DNA from: CAZPLZ01 sp964587525
GTDB taxonomy: Bacteria; Oederibacteriota; CAKKQC01
Direction of reading: 5' to 3'
Assembly (NCBI GenBank): GCA_964587525.1
Contig: CAZPLZ010000021.1
Span: forward strand, 1-25,126
Length of the DNA stretch: 25,126 nt
This document shows positions 1 through 6,408 of the stretch, piece by piece (the first letter of the stretch is position 1; every line of letters starts with the position of its first letter). Under the pieces are notes generated by a model. The model was not told the origin of the DNA, made no database searches, and saw only the letters and a list, made by a program, of their open reading frames with translations. Made by a program: the position numbers and the translations under genes.

Positions 1-1
1 T

Positions 2-27
2 CGTTAGAGGCGGGCCCGCCTCTAACG
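2..27. repeat. 26-bp perfect GC-rich palindrome
   Basis: A 13-bp arm is followed directly by its exact reverse complement, with no loop. It is followed within 20 nt by a second hairpin element. It lies upstream of the first gene of the window. It could be a terminator stem of an upstream gene outside the window, a protein-binding palindrome, or part of a dispersed repeat. No T-run follows it, so a classical intrinsic terminator is not supported. Confidence 0.6.
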
Positions 28-41
28 GGGCCCGCAGACGA

Positions 42-82
42 CCTCCCCCCGAAGGGGGGAGAGGATTAAGGTGAGGGGGAAC
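42..82. repeat. GC-rich hairpin element, probable dispersed intergenic repeat
   Basis: A C-tract and a G-tract pair around a GAA loop (CTCCCCCC, GAA, GGGGGGAG). They are followed by GAGG-ATTAAGGTGAGGGG. Hairpins of the form CTCCCC...GGGGAG joined to a TTAAGGTGAGGG-like tail recur between genes in many GC-rich bacterial genomes, so this looks like one copy of such a repetitive extragenic family. Only one copy is in the window, so repetitiveness cannot be shown here. Confidence 0.45.
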
Positions 83-90
83 ACTCCAGG

Positions 91-696
91 GTGGCTGCGC
101 TCAATCTTGGAAGCGCTGGAGACGCTCCCGCCGTTGAAATCCCCAGTGACGAGATCGCCTGGTGGGGATGGGTCATCGGGCTGGCCCCCGTCGCCGCCTC
201 CCTTCTCCTCACCCGGCTCGTCCCCCGATACGCGCCCGGCCGGGCATCCTGGCCGGGCATAAGTTTAGCCACACTACCGGGCAGCGCCAAACTTCTCATC
301 CTCCTCTACCTGATCGCCATCGCCCTGACGCACCTCTTCGCGGCAGGGGCGATCTGGCAGGTGACCCAGGTAACGTTCAGTGGCAACCCCGAGTATTTCC
401 GGTTCGCCAAGCCGCTCCACCTCTTCCGCATGAGCCACCAGCACGCCTTCGGGCACGGCACGATGTACCTGCTGCTCGGCGCGATCTTCCTGTGCACGCG
501 CGTACCCGAACACCTCAAAGTCCTCGGCATCTCCTTAACGAGCCTGGGCGCTCTGGCTGACCTTGTATCCTGGTGGCTCCAGAAATACGCTGGCCCATCC
601 TTCGAGCCGCTTTCCATCTTCGGAGGCATCTCCTTTTCCATCGGCTTCGTCCTCATGACCGTGCTGATTCTCAAAGATCTCCTCAAGCGGTCTTAA
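91..696 (+). CDS. Small polytopic membrane protein, His-rich, unknown function
   Basis: This is a 201-residue integral membrane protein starting at GTG, the first usable start after an in-frame stop at 67-69. About five hydrophobic segments are visible, near residues 27-43, 66-86, 122-136, 146-163 and 176-195. A cluster of histidines (H110, H117, H119, H122) lies in and just before the third segment, in the motif SHQHAFGHG, with H81 at the end of the second. Such a cluster near a helix could bind a metal or heme, but I do not recognise the family. The next gene starts 4 nt after its stop, so the two are probably cotranscribed. The start is uncertain because no clear Shine-Dalgarno sequence precedes it. 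Confidence 0.75.
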   Translation: MAALNLGSAGDAPAVEIPSDEIAWWGWVIGLAPVAASLLLTRLVPRYAPGRASWPGISLATLPGSAKLLILLYLIAIALTHLFAAGAIWQVTQVTFSGNPEYFRFAKPLHLFRMSHQHAFGHGTMYLLLGAIFLCTRVPEHLKVLGISLTSLGALADLVSWWLQKYAGPSFEPLSIFGGISFSIGFVLMTVLILKDLLKRS

Positions 697-700
697 CTGC

Positions 701-2908
701 TTGCTGATCCCCGCCATCGTGCTCCTGTGGCTCATCTGGAGCCTTGGCCTCCATGAGCTGAAATCTCTCCCGCACCTCAGCGAGGGCTTAGCCCAATATC
801 TGATCCCGATCCGATCCTCCACGCCCGGCGAATTCCTGCAACTGTGGGGATCCCGTGCGGCCTCGCTGATCGTCTTCCTGATCTACCAGTTGTCGTGTTG
901 GTCTCTTGGATGGCACCTGGCACGCGCAACGAGACTCCTCCGCAACAGAAGACTGGCACTCCTTTTGTCCTTACCTCTCGGATGGGGCCTGATGGGATTG
1001 ATCATATTCGGTCTGGCCCTCTGCGGCCTGGCCGCAAGACCGATTTTGACCGTGACCGCCCTGGCACCGGCGCTCCTGCTGTGGCGCTCCAGGATCGCCC
1101 AGACCGCATGGGGCAAGCTCAGAACCATCCGGCTGATGCCCACAACCTGGCCACAGGCCGTGTGTCTCATCGCGCTTGGCTTTATCACCGTCGCGGCCCT
1201 GGCTCCGGAAACCGGCGTGGACCCGCTCGTGTACCACTATGAGCGAGGGCACCGCACGCTGCTCCTGCACAAACACGTCCCCCGGGTTTACAACCACTAT
1301 GATCGCTACCCATCCCTCTGGGAAATGGTGCTGGTGCCGCTCACGGCCATTGGCGGTGAGCTGCCGACCCGCTGGTTCAACCCGCTCCTCCTTGGGTTTG
1401 CCACAGCCGTACTGTACCGGCTGGCGCGTGTGGGACTTCCCTCACCCGCAGCCTGGACCGCAGCCGCGCTCCTGGCCTCCAGCCTCCTCTTTGGCGGGCA
1501 GGCCATCTTTGCCAAAAACGACCTTTTAGTCTGCGCCATGGGGCTGTCTGCATTTTTAGCAAGCCAGGGCGCCGGTCTTCGCCGCAGAACGAATGGCCTG
1601 GTAACCGGCTGGCTCTGCGGATGCGCCTTTTTAGTCAAATACACCGCTGGGCCAGTCCTGCCCGCGATCGGCGCCGCCATGTTTGTCAGTCGGATGCTCA
1701 GCCTGAAAGTGCTGAGGAATCTCCTGGCCGGCTTCTTGGCCGCCGCCCTTCCATTGCTGGCCCACAACTGGCTGTCGTTTGGCGACCCCGTGTCGCCATT
1801 TGGTCCAGTGCTCTCTGGCAGTCCATCTCTCTTCACGTTGTCACACGTTCACCCATCCCCCATCACCAGATGGAGCACGCTCGAGCAGTTCATCAGCCGT
1901 ACCGGGGGGGAAGAAACCTTCACTCGCTGGGCGATCTTTCTCCCAGCCCTCCTGTTGATCAAGTCATGGACGCCCCTCACCCGGTCAGCCGGCGCGGGCT
2001 TCGGGATCTTGATGCTCTTCTGGGCTCTGGGTCCTCCTCACCCCCGGTACGGCATCGTCGCGATGCCCCTTGGAATCCTGCTCATCTCAATGGCCCTCTT
2101 GACTCCCCGCCGCCATGGAGAGGCATGGTCCATCGACTGGATCAGGCGAGGACTGTACGCAGCGCTAGCACTCCAGGCCCTGCATCTTATCGTTTATTAC
2201 CCTTTGGCATTAGCCTCCCGAGCCGGTCTCGGGCTTGAATCCCCCGGGCACTACCGCACCCGCATGCTCGCCGCGCTCGCTGAGGCCGCAGAGTTCGTCA
2301 ACGCCCGCATCCCATCCGGGTCGGTCATCCTCCTTCACGGCGAGTGGCGCGGAGCCCTCCTGGCTCACCGCACGGATGTCGCAGGGTACATGAAGGTCGC
2401 CTTCCCGCCGTTTCCCCTGCTTAAAGCCTCCCGATCTTCAGCCGAGGTTTTCAAACGAGTGCGGCAGAAAGGGTGGACGCACCTGTTGTACAACCGGCTG
2501 GGAGCGTTCTACATGAGGCGACAGCTCACCGTTGACCCCTGGTCCGAACGAGAGCTGAAACTCTGGGCCGCATTCTGGCGCAAGCACGCCGAGCCGGTGT
2601 GGGAGTCCACCCGGCCGGAGATCCTGACGGGGCACTTCTATCTTTTCCGCTTCGTCCAAAATTCCCGGCGGCGGAGCACGCACGTGCTTCCGGGCATCGA
2701 GGGCTGGATCGCGCTCATGGAAGAGGATCAGCGAGCCGGCCGAGACACCGCGCTTAGCCGTCGTCGCACGGCGTTACAACAGGCTGCCGGAGGCTACGGC
2801 ATCGTGGACCGGGTTGAAGCCGGCATGTTCAAGGAGCAGTTGCCACCGGAGGAGGTCCGGCGCCTCCTGAAGCGTGCGGCCCGGCGGGGGTTGCACAGCC
2901 CCCTCTGA
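701..2908 (+). CDS. GT-C type membrane glycosyltransferase (PMT/ArnT-like, GT39-related)
   Basis: This is a 735-residue protein with roughly eleven to twelve hydrophobic segments in the first ~500 residues and a soluble C-terminal domain of ~230 residues. After the early helices comes an Asp/Tyr/His-rich loop (GVDPLVYHYERGH, then YNHYDRYPSLWEMV). This is where polyprenyl-phosphate-sugar dependent GT-C enzymes carry their catalytic acidic residue and a 'P-x-x-x-E' stretch. The predicted role is transfer of a sugar from a lipid-phosphate carrier to an envelope glycan or protein. Donor and acceptor cannot be read from the sequence. The start used is TTG, 4 nt after the previous stop; a downstream start is possible. 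It lies tail-to-tail with the repeat lipoprotein. Confidence 0.75.
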   Translation: MLIPAIVLLWLIWSLGLHELKSLPHLSEGLAQYLIPIRSSTPGEFLQLWGSRAASLIVFLIYQLSCWSLGWHLARATRLLRNRRLALLLSLPLGWGLMGLIIFGLALCGLAARPILTVTALAPALLLWRSRIAQTAWGKLRTIRLMPTTWPQAVCLIALGFITVAALAPETGVDPLVYHYERGHRTLLLHKHVPRVYNHYDRYPSLWEMVLVPLTAIGGELPTRWFNPLLLGFATAVLYRLARVGLPSPAAWTAAALLASSLLFGGQAIFAKNDLLVCAMGLSAFLASQGAGLRRRTNGLVTGWLCGCAFLVKYTAGPVLPAIGAAMFVSRMLSLKVLRNLLAGFLAAALPLLAHNWLSFGDPVSPFGPVLSGSPSLFTLSHVHPSPITRWSTLEQFISRTGGEETFTRWAIFLPALLLIKSWTPLTRSAGAGFGILMLFWALGPPHPRYGIVAMPLGILLISMALLTPRRHGEAWSIDWIRRGLYAALALQALHLIVYYPLALASRAGLGLESPGHYRTRMLAALAEAAEFVNARIPSGSVILLHGEWRGALLAHRTDVAGYMKVAFPPFPLLKASRSSAEVFKRVRQKGWTHLLYNRLGAFYMRRQLTVDPWSERELKLWAAFWRKHAEPVWESTRPEILTGHFYLFRFVQNSRRRSTHVLPGIEGWIALMEEDQRAGRDTALSRRRTALQQAAGGYGIVDRVEAGMFKEQLPPEEVRRLLKRAARRGLHSPL

Positions 2909-2925
2909 CGGGGCGGTATGAGCTC

Positions 2926-2951
2926 AAGAATCCCGTATTTTCAGGGATTTT
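2926..2951 (+). terminator. Weak hairpin with short T-run after the glycosyltransferase gene
   Basis: AATCCC (2929-2934) pairs with GGGATT (2944-2949) around a 9-nt loop and runs into TTTT. The stem is short and AT-containing. It lies 18 nt past the glycosyltransferase stop and overlaps the last codons of the convergent lipoprotein gene. A weak terminator for the + strand is plausible. Confidence 0.35.
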
Positions 2952-3702
2952 GCTGCTGAGGGGGCGAGGACGGCGTGGGAGTCACGGGAGGGGAGCTGGG
3001 AGGAGGGGGACTCACCTGAGGGGGCGAGGACGGCGTGGGAGTCACGGGAGGGGTGCTAGGAGGAGGGGGACTCACCGAAGGTTGCGGGACCTGAGATTTT
3101 TTACTCCCTTTCCTGACCAGCAGGACAGCGACGAAGGCCAGCAGAGCAAGCAACGGGATGAGCCACCGCCAGCTTCCGCTGCCGGACTCCACCGGCACCG
3201 AGGTCCCCACCGTGGGGACACCCTGTTCGGTACCCGCATCGGCGCGCCCACCCGTCTCCGGCGCACCCGCAGGGGAGAACGTGAACATTCTTTCAGGCTC
3301 AGCGGTAGCTTCCTGAACTGGCTTAGGCTTAGCAGCAACTTCTTGGACCGGCTCAGGTTCGGTGGCAGCCTCTTGAACGGGCTCAGGTTCAGCAGCGGCC
3401 TCCTGAAGTGGCTCCGGCTCGGCGGCAGCCTCTTGAACGGGCTCAGGTTCAGCAGCGGCCTCTTGGACCGGTTCAGGCTCAGTGACAGCCTCTCGAATTG
3501 GCTCAGGCTCGGAGGCGGCCTTTTGAACTGGTTCTGGCTCAGCGATAGCCTTCTGAACCGGCTCAGACTCAGCCGTGGCCTCCTGAACCGGTTCGGGCTT
3601 GGCGGTGTCTACCGCGGGGCGTACAGCCCGCTTGGTCGCGCAACCGGTGGCCAACATGCAAGCCAGCCCAGCCACAACGAGCGTCATCCTCAGTGTCATC
3701 AT
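2941..3702 (-). CDS. Repeat-containing lipoprotein with internal transmembrane helix and Pro-rich tail
   Basis: This 253-residue protein has an unusual order of parts. A signal peptide ends in a lipobox (LATGC, lipidated Cys21, Ala at +2). It is followed by about eleven 10-residue repeats (residues 31-140, consensus EAAAEPEPVQ), a Gly/Ser/Thr linker, one strong transmembrane helix (about 178-196) followed by a basic patch (RKGSKK), and two 20-residue Pro/Ser/Thr repeats (210-229 and 230-249). Glu-Pro repeats of this kind, as in TonB, form stiff extended chains that cross the periplasm. If Cys21 is lipidated in the outer membrane and the helix sits in the inner membrane, the protein would bridge the envelope; this is inference. 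ATG at 3702 is followed by a second ATG at 3699, with no Shine-Dalgarno sequence. No known family is recognised. Confidence 0.75.
   Translation of the reverse strand: MMTLRMTLVVAGLACMLATGCATKRAVRPAVDTAKPEPVQEATAESEPVQKAIAEPEPVQKAASEPEPIREAVTEPEPVQEAAAEPEPVQEAAAEPEPLQEAAAEPEPVQEAATEPEPVQEVAAKPKPVQEATAEPERMFTFSPAGAPETGGRADAGTEQGVPTVGTSVPVESGSGSWRWLIPLLALLAFVAVLLVRKGSKKSQVPQPSVSPPPPSTPPVTPTPSSPPQVSPPPPSSPPVTPTPSSPPQQQNP
2956..3077 (-). repeat. Two tandem 60-bp units encoding the Pro-rich tail
   Basis: The copies at about 2958-3017 and 3018-3077 differ at only a few positions. Each encodes one 20-residue Pro/Ser/Thr unit of the lipoprotein tail. The near-identity at the DNA level suggests a recent duplication. 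Confidence 0.85.
3283..3612 (-). repeat. About eleven tandem 30-bp coding repeats (Glu-Pro decapeptides)
   Basis: The period is exactly 30 bp and stays in frame, encoding variants of EAAAEPEPVQ. Substitutions (Ser, Ile, Leu, Lys) keep the Pro spacing. The opposite strand is open in other frames only because of this periodic composition. Confidence 0.85.
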
Positions 3703-3718
3703 TTTTACAGGAGCGCCA

Positions 3719-3748
3719 ATTATAACACAGTCGTGGCTGGATTATAAT
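3719..3748. promoter_or_regulatory. Overlapping divergent promoters sharing two ATTATAA boxes
   Basis: On the + strand TATAAT at 3743-3748 has TTATAA at 3720-3725 exactly 17 bp upstream. On the - strand TATAAT (3724-3719) has TTATAA (3747-3742) 17 bp upstream. Each box therefore serves as -10 for one direction and as a weak -35 for the other. Predicted transcription starts leave leaders of only about 5 nt (DUF2203 gene) and 10 nt (lipoprotein gene). This fits the lack of Shine-Dalgarno sequences and suggests near-leaderless mRNAs. Confidence 0.6.
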
Positions 3749-3759
3749 GGTGACTGGCC

Positions 3760-4179
3760 ATGAACCTACAACCGCCGCTGAAATTGTTCACGGTCGAGTC
3801 GGCCAACCGGCTGCTCCCATCCATCAAGGCGCGGCTAGCCGAGATGCGTGTCACACACCGGGAAATCCTGGACTTGCAAGGCAAGGTGGATATCGAGGAG
3901 ATGACCGGCTTCGACACAGAGGGCAAACTCTCTGACCAAGCGCGTGAGCACATCACCAAGTTGAACGCGGAACTGCTGAAAAAGATGGAAACGTTCGAGG
4001 AACAACTGGAAGATTTTCACTCGCTAGGCTGCGAGCTGAAGGACCTCGAGCGCGGACTCGTAGATTTCTACACCCGGCGCGACGGTGTCCTCGTCTACCT
4101 CTGCTGGCTGGAAGGCGAGGATGAGATCAAATTCTGGCACTCGCTCCAAGAAGGCTTCGCCGCCCGCGAACCGCTCTAG
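3760..4179 (+). CDS. DUF2203 family protein
   Basis: This 139-residue protein matches the DUF2203 pattern I know. The N-terminus has FTVESANRLLPSIKARL. A coiled-coil-like helical middle follows (about residues 65-100). The C-terminus has the family signature CELKDLERGLVDF, then VYLCWLEGEDEIKFWH and GFAAREPL. The function is unknown; members are small cytosolic helical proteins. The ATG at 3760 lies about 12 nt after a good TATAAT box and has no Shine-Dalgarno sequence. Its stop codon overlaps the rimI stop by 4 nt (CTAG read on both strands), leaving no room for a terminator between the convergent genes. Confidence 0.88.
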   Translation: MNLQPPLKLFTVESANRLLPSIKARLAEMRVTHREILDLQGKVDIEEMTGFDTEGKLSDQAREHITKLNAELLKKMETFEEQLEDFHSLGCELKDLERGLVDFYTRRDGVLVYLCWLEGEDEIKFWHSLQEGFAAREPL

Positions 4180-4631
4180 CAGAGCTGTCCGTTCAACCGT
4201 TCAAGAGAGTAAATGACCGCGTCTTCGCCATTGGTGTAATAACTCCGGCGCACTCCTTCGACCCTGAACCCTAGCTTCTCGTACAACTGACGGGCAGCCT
4301 CGTTGCCCCTTCGCACCTCCAGCGTTGCCGCCTCGCAGCCGCGCTGAAACGCTTGATTCATAAGGGCAACCATCAGTTGCTGACCAATGCCCTTGCGACG
4401 GTGGGCCGAGGCCACCGCGAGATTCAAAAGATGGAATTTACCCCTGGCGACCCATCCGCCTCCATACGCCACCAACCCCCCCTCGTCCACAGCCACCAGC
4501 CAGAGGCTGTGGGATGTCAAAAGCTCCTGGGCAAAGGCATTTCTGCTCCAGGGGTCGTGCCCCGCATAGATCACGCTCTCGAGCGCCGTCACCGCCTCCA
4601 AGTGCTCAGTTTGAAACGGAACAATCTCCAT
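4176..4631 (-). CDS. rimI: Ribosomal protein alanine N-acetyltransferase RimI (GNAT)
   Basis: This 151-residue GNAT-fold acetyltransferase has the acetyl-CoA pyrophosphate-binding loop RRKGIGQ (about residues 77-83). It also has the RimI signature LEVRRGNEAARQLYEKLGF, in which a Tyr acts as general acid. RimI N-acetylates ribosomal protein S18, and bacterial RimI is typically encoded beside tsaB/tsaE. Its ATG overlaps the tsaB stop by one base (TAATG), which favours translational coupling. Other GNAT substrates cannot be excluded, but the neighbourhood makes RimI the best call. Confidence 0.9.
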   Translation of the reverse strand: MEIVPFQTEHLEAVTALESVIYAGHDPWSRNAFAQELLTSHSLWLVAVDEGGLVAYGGGWVARGKFHLLNLAVASAHRRKGIGQQLMVALMNQAFQRGCEAATLEVRRGNEAARQLYEKLGFRVEGVRRSYYTNGEDAVIYSLERLNGQLC

Positions 4632-5320
4632 TACCGGGGTTGCGGTTTGAGGAGCCCCTTGCGCAGCTTTTCCGTCGCCGCGGGCCGCCGGACATACAAC
4701 GGGACCAGGCGGTCAGGGTTGTCCCGGTGACCCCGTAAGAATCGCATGGCCCCCAGCGCAGCCACCGTGGAGGCGCGGGGTAATACGCTCGCTAGCCGGA
4801 CGCCGGCATCAAGTTGCTGAGCTAACTCCACGGGATCGCACACCCAGGGGCCTTTGACCCGTCTCAAGGTTTTCGCCGTCACACGGTACATTGCCGCGTA
4901 CACTTCACCGCGCTTCGCATCAAGGGTCGTGAGGTACCGGGAGCTGTCGCCATTCAAAGCGGCCTGCGCAGCCTGAGCTTCCAGCGTCGGTACACCGACC
5001 AGGGGAACGCCGCCAAACTTCGCAAACATCTTGGCCACCGCCAGCCCCACCCTCAACCCCGTGAACGACCCCGGCCCCAGTGACACGGCGATCACGTGCA
5101 CACGGTCCAGCCGGGAGTGAGCGAGCCTGAAGACCCTGTTCAAGAGGTGATACATGATCTCCGCATGCCGTGAAAACTCGGATGCGTGCTCCTGCATGAC
5201 GCAGGTGCCATCCCGGAGCGCTTCCGTATACGTCGCAGGTAACTTGCGCAGCGAGAGGTGTGCGACCCCACACACAGTGCCCGAAGTTTCAAGGCCAAGG
5301 ATGCGCAGTGGTTTTTTCAT
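4631..5320 (-). CDS. tsaB: tRNA t6A37 biosynthesis protein TsaB
   Basis: This 229-residue ASKHA-fold protein has the N-terminal ILGLETSGTVCGVA strand-turn and the hallmark LGPGSFTGLRVG (about residues 81-92). TsaB is the partner of TsaD and TsaE in transferring threonylcarbamoyl to A37 of ANN-decoding tRNAs. tsaE lies two genes upstream and rimI directly downstream; tsaD and tsaC are not in the window. The C-terminal ~25 residues are basic (VRRPAATEKLRKG). The ATG lies 3 nt after the stop of the upstream methyltransferase-like gene. Length is normal for the family. Confidence 0.92.
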   Translation of the reverse strand: MKKPLRILGLETSGTVCGVAHLSLRKLPATYTEALRDGTCVMQEHASEFSRHAEIMYHLLNRVFRLAHSRLDRVHVIAVSLGPGSFTGLRVGLAVAKMFAKFGGVPLVGVPTLEAQAAQAALNGDSSRYLTTLDAKRGEVYAAMYRVTAKTLRRVKGPWVCDPVELAQQLDAGVRLASVLPRASTVAALGAMRFLRGHRDNPDRLVPLYVRRPAATEKLRKGLLKPQPR

Positions 5321-5323
5321 TCT

Positions 5324-5962
5324 TTAAGCAGGGTGTGCAATACCAACACAGTAAGTGCGCAGAGGTTTCCATGCCACCCTGACGACAGGATAGCCGGCAC
5401 GTTCGAGCGCAACGCGAAGGGTGCGCCGGTTGAACAGCACACGCTGGCGGGTGGGTTCGTATGGCTGACCGGTGATACCCATGAGCTTCATCAGCCAGGA
5501 CGAACTGTTCGTCGTCATCACGAAGAGCATTCCACCTACCTTCAGCCTGCCTCGAGCCTCGCGAAGAACATCCAAAGCATCCAGCCGTTCCTCCAGGCTG
5601 AACAGGAAGAAAAGCCAATCCAACGCCTCGCCCCGTGGCCACGAACTCCACTGGATCACATTCGCCTCCCAAACCGGGTCCGTCCCGGTCGGGACAACGA
5701 CCAGACCTCGCTCCCCACGTTTCCGCATGGCTCTGAGGAGACGTCTGAGGCTGACCGGTGTCAGACTTCCCCTTGTGCGCATGCCCGGCAGTCCACCGGA
5801 CGGCAGCATGAACCGCTTCAGCCCGCAGGAAGTGCAGCGAGACAGGATGACGACCTCCTTCGTCGGCCAGCGGTCTTCCTGGGGGAAAAAACGCTCCCGG
5901 ACATACTGGTGTTCCCCACACAGCGGGCAGGGGGGAGGGAGGGGGAGGGTCGTATCAGTCAC
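5324..5962 (-). CDS. Degenerate SAM-methyltransferase-like protein with N-terminal zinc ribbon
   Basis: The product is about 212 residues. It opens with a four-Cys pattern (CPLCG ... CTSCG, about 24 residues apart) as in type-12 methyltransferases that start with a zinc ribbon. The second half keeps the end of the methyltransferase fold (LDVLREARGRLKVGGMLFV, then RRTLRVALERAGYPVVRV). Where the glycine-rich SAM-binding motif should be, there is only RGLVVVPTGTDPV and then a Trp-rich stretch, so SAM binding looks lost or strongly altered. I chose GTG at 5962 because it overlaps the tsaE stop as GTGA; TTG at 5968 is the alternative. The position inside a tsaE-tsaB-rimI run suggests a link to translation, but no function can be assigned. 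Confidence 0.7.
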   Translation of the reverse strand: MTDTTLPLPPPCPLCGEHQYVRERFFPQEDRWPTKEVVILSRCTSCGLKRFMLPSGGLPGMRTRGSLTPVSLRRLLRAMRKRGERGLVVVPTGTDPVWEANVIQWSSWPRGEALDWLFFLFSLEERLDALDVLREARGRLKVGGMLFVMTTNSSSWLMKLMGITGQPYEPTRQRVLFNRRTLRVALERAGYPVVRVAWKPLRTYCVGIAHPA

Positions 5963-6309
5963 GACCAAGAAAGCGGTAAATTCTTTGGAAATTTTATATA
6001 AATCCGGCGGCGGGTGCCGGGCAGCCGGTCAATGGTCACGGTGACGGCATGGCGCGGCCAGTACGCCCGGTCCCGGTCCGCCCACTCCACGAACACTACG
6101 AATCTTCCATCCAGGTAGTCCAGCAGCCCCCGCCGCTCGGCGGGGACCGTGAGCCGGTAGAAATCCAGATGGGCTACCGGCACCCGGCCCCGTGCCTCGT
6201 GGGCAAGCGTAAACGTCGGCGAGCGCACCGGCCCCTTCACCCCCAGTGCCCGCATCGCCCCCCGGACGAAGCTGGTCTTGCCGGCGCCCAGCGGTCCTAT
6301 CAGGCACAC
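5959..6309 (-). CDS. tsaE: tRNA t6A37 biosynthesis ATPase TsaE
   Basis: Walker A is GPLGAGKT, followed by SFVRG and the family's SPTFTLAHEA, then HLDFYRL, and VFVEWADR, which matches the usual 'VEWPER'. TsaE is the P-loop ATPase that drives the TsaB-TsaD t6A synthase cycle. The coordinates use the only canonical start, GTG at 6309, which gives 116 residues. That start cuts off the first strand and helix: the same frame continues upstream with codons that read like a normal TsaE N-terminus (see 6310-6402). The true start is therefore probably non-canonical or hidden by a sequence error. The stop overlaps the next gene's GTG. Confidence 0.85.
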   Translation of the reverse strand: MCLIGPLGAGKTSFVRGAMRALGVKGPVRSPTFTLAHEARGRVPVAHLDFYRLTVPAERRGLLDYLDGRFVVFVEWADRDRAYWPRHAVTVTIDRLPGTRRRIYIKFPKNLPLSWS

Positions 6310-6402
6310 GCAGTCCCCCGCCTGAAGTCGAGCCGCCAGCGCCGCCCCCGCCGCCTCGGTCGCGCGGACGGAGCGTGAGATTAGAGTCTTCGTTCTCTGG
6401 AT
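6310..6402 (-). other. Probable N-terminal coding extension of tsaE without ATG/GTG/TTG
   Basis: Reading in the tsaE frame, this stretch encodes KTLISRSVRATEAAGAAL and then AARLQAGDCV, leading into CLIGPLGAGKT. This matches the usual TsaE start (T...S...ETxxLGxxLAxxLxxGDVV). No ATG, GTG or TTG occurs in it. An ATC codon at 6402-6400 sits where the family start is expected, just 2 codons after the ptsI TGA (6411-6409), which is in the same frame. Confidence 0.7.
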
Positions 6403-6408
6403 GGGGGA

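Noticed and set aside
3095..3170. Gram-positive LPXTG-type sorting signal at the lipoprotein's transmembrane helix
   Set aside because: There is no LPXTG motif before the helix, about 55 Pro-rich residues follow the basic patch, and the rest of the window indicates a diderm cell.
3283..3612. Short regularly spaced repeats that could suggest a CRISPR array
   Set aside because: The 30-bp units are directly adjacent with no spacers, vary in sequence and keep a coding frame; no cas genes are present.
2950..3747. 265-codon open frame on the + strand opposite the repeat lipoprotein
   Set aside because: It mirrors the 30-bp and 60-bp periodicity of the real gene, has low-complexity Leu/Arg/Ser/Gly repeats, no ribosome-binding site and no family features. 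The opposite strand has a signal peptide with lipobox and a promoter.
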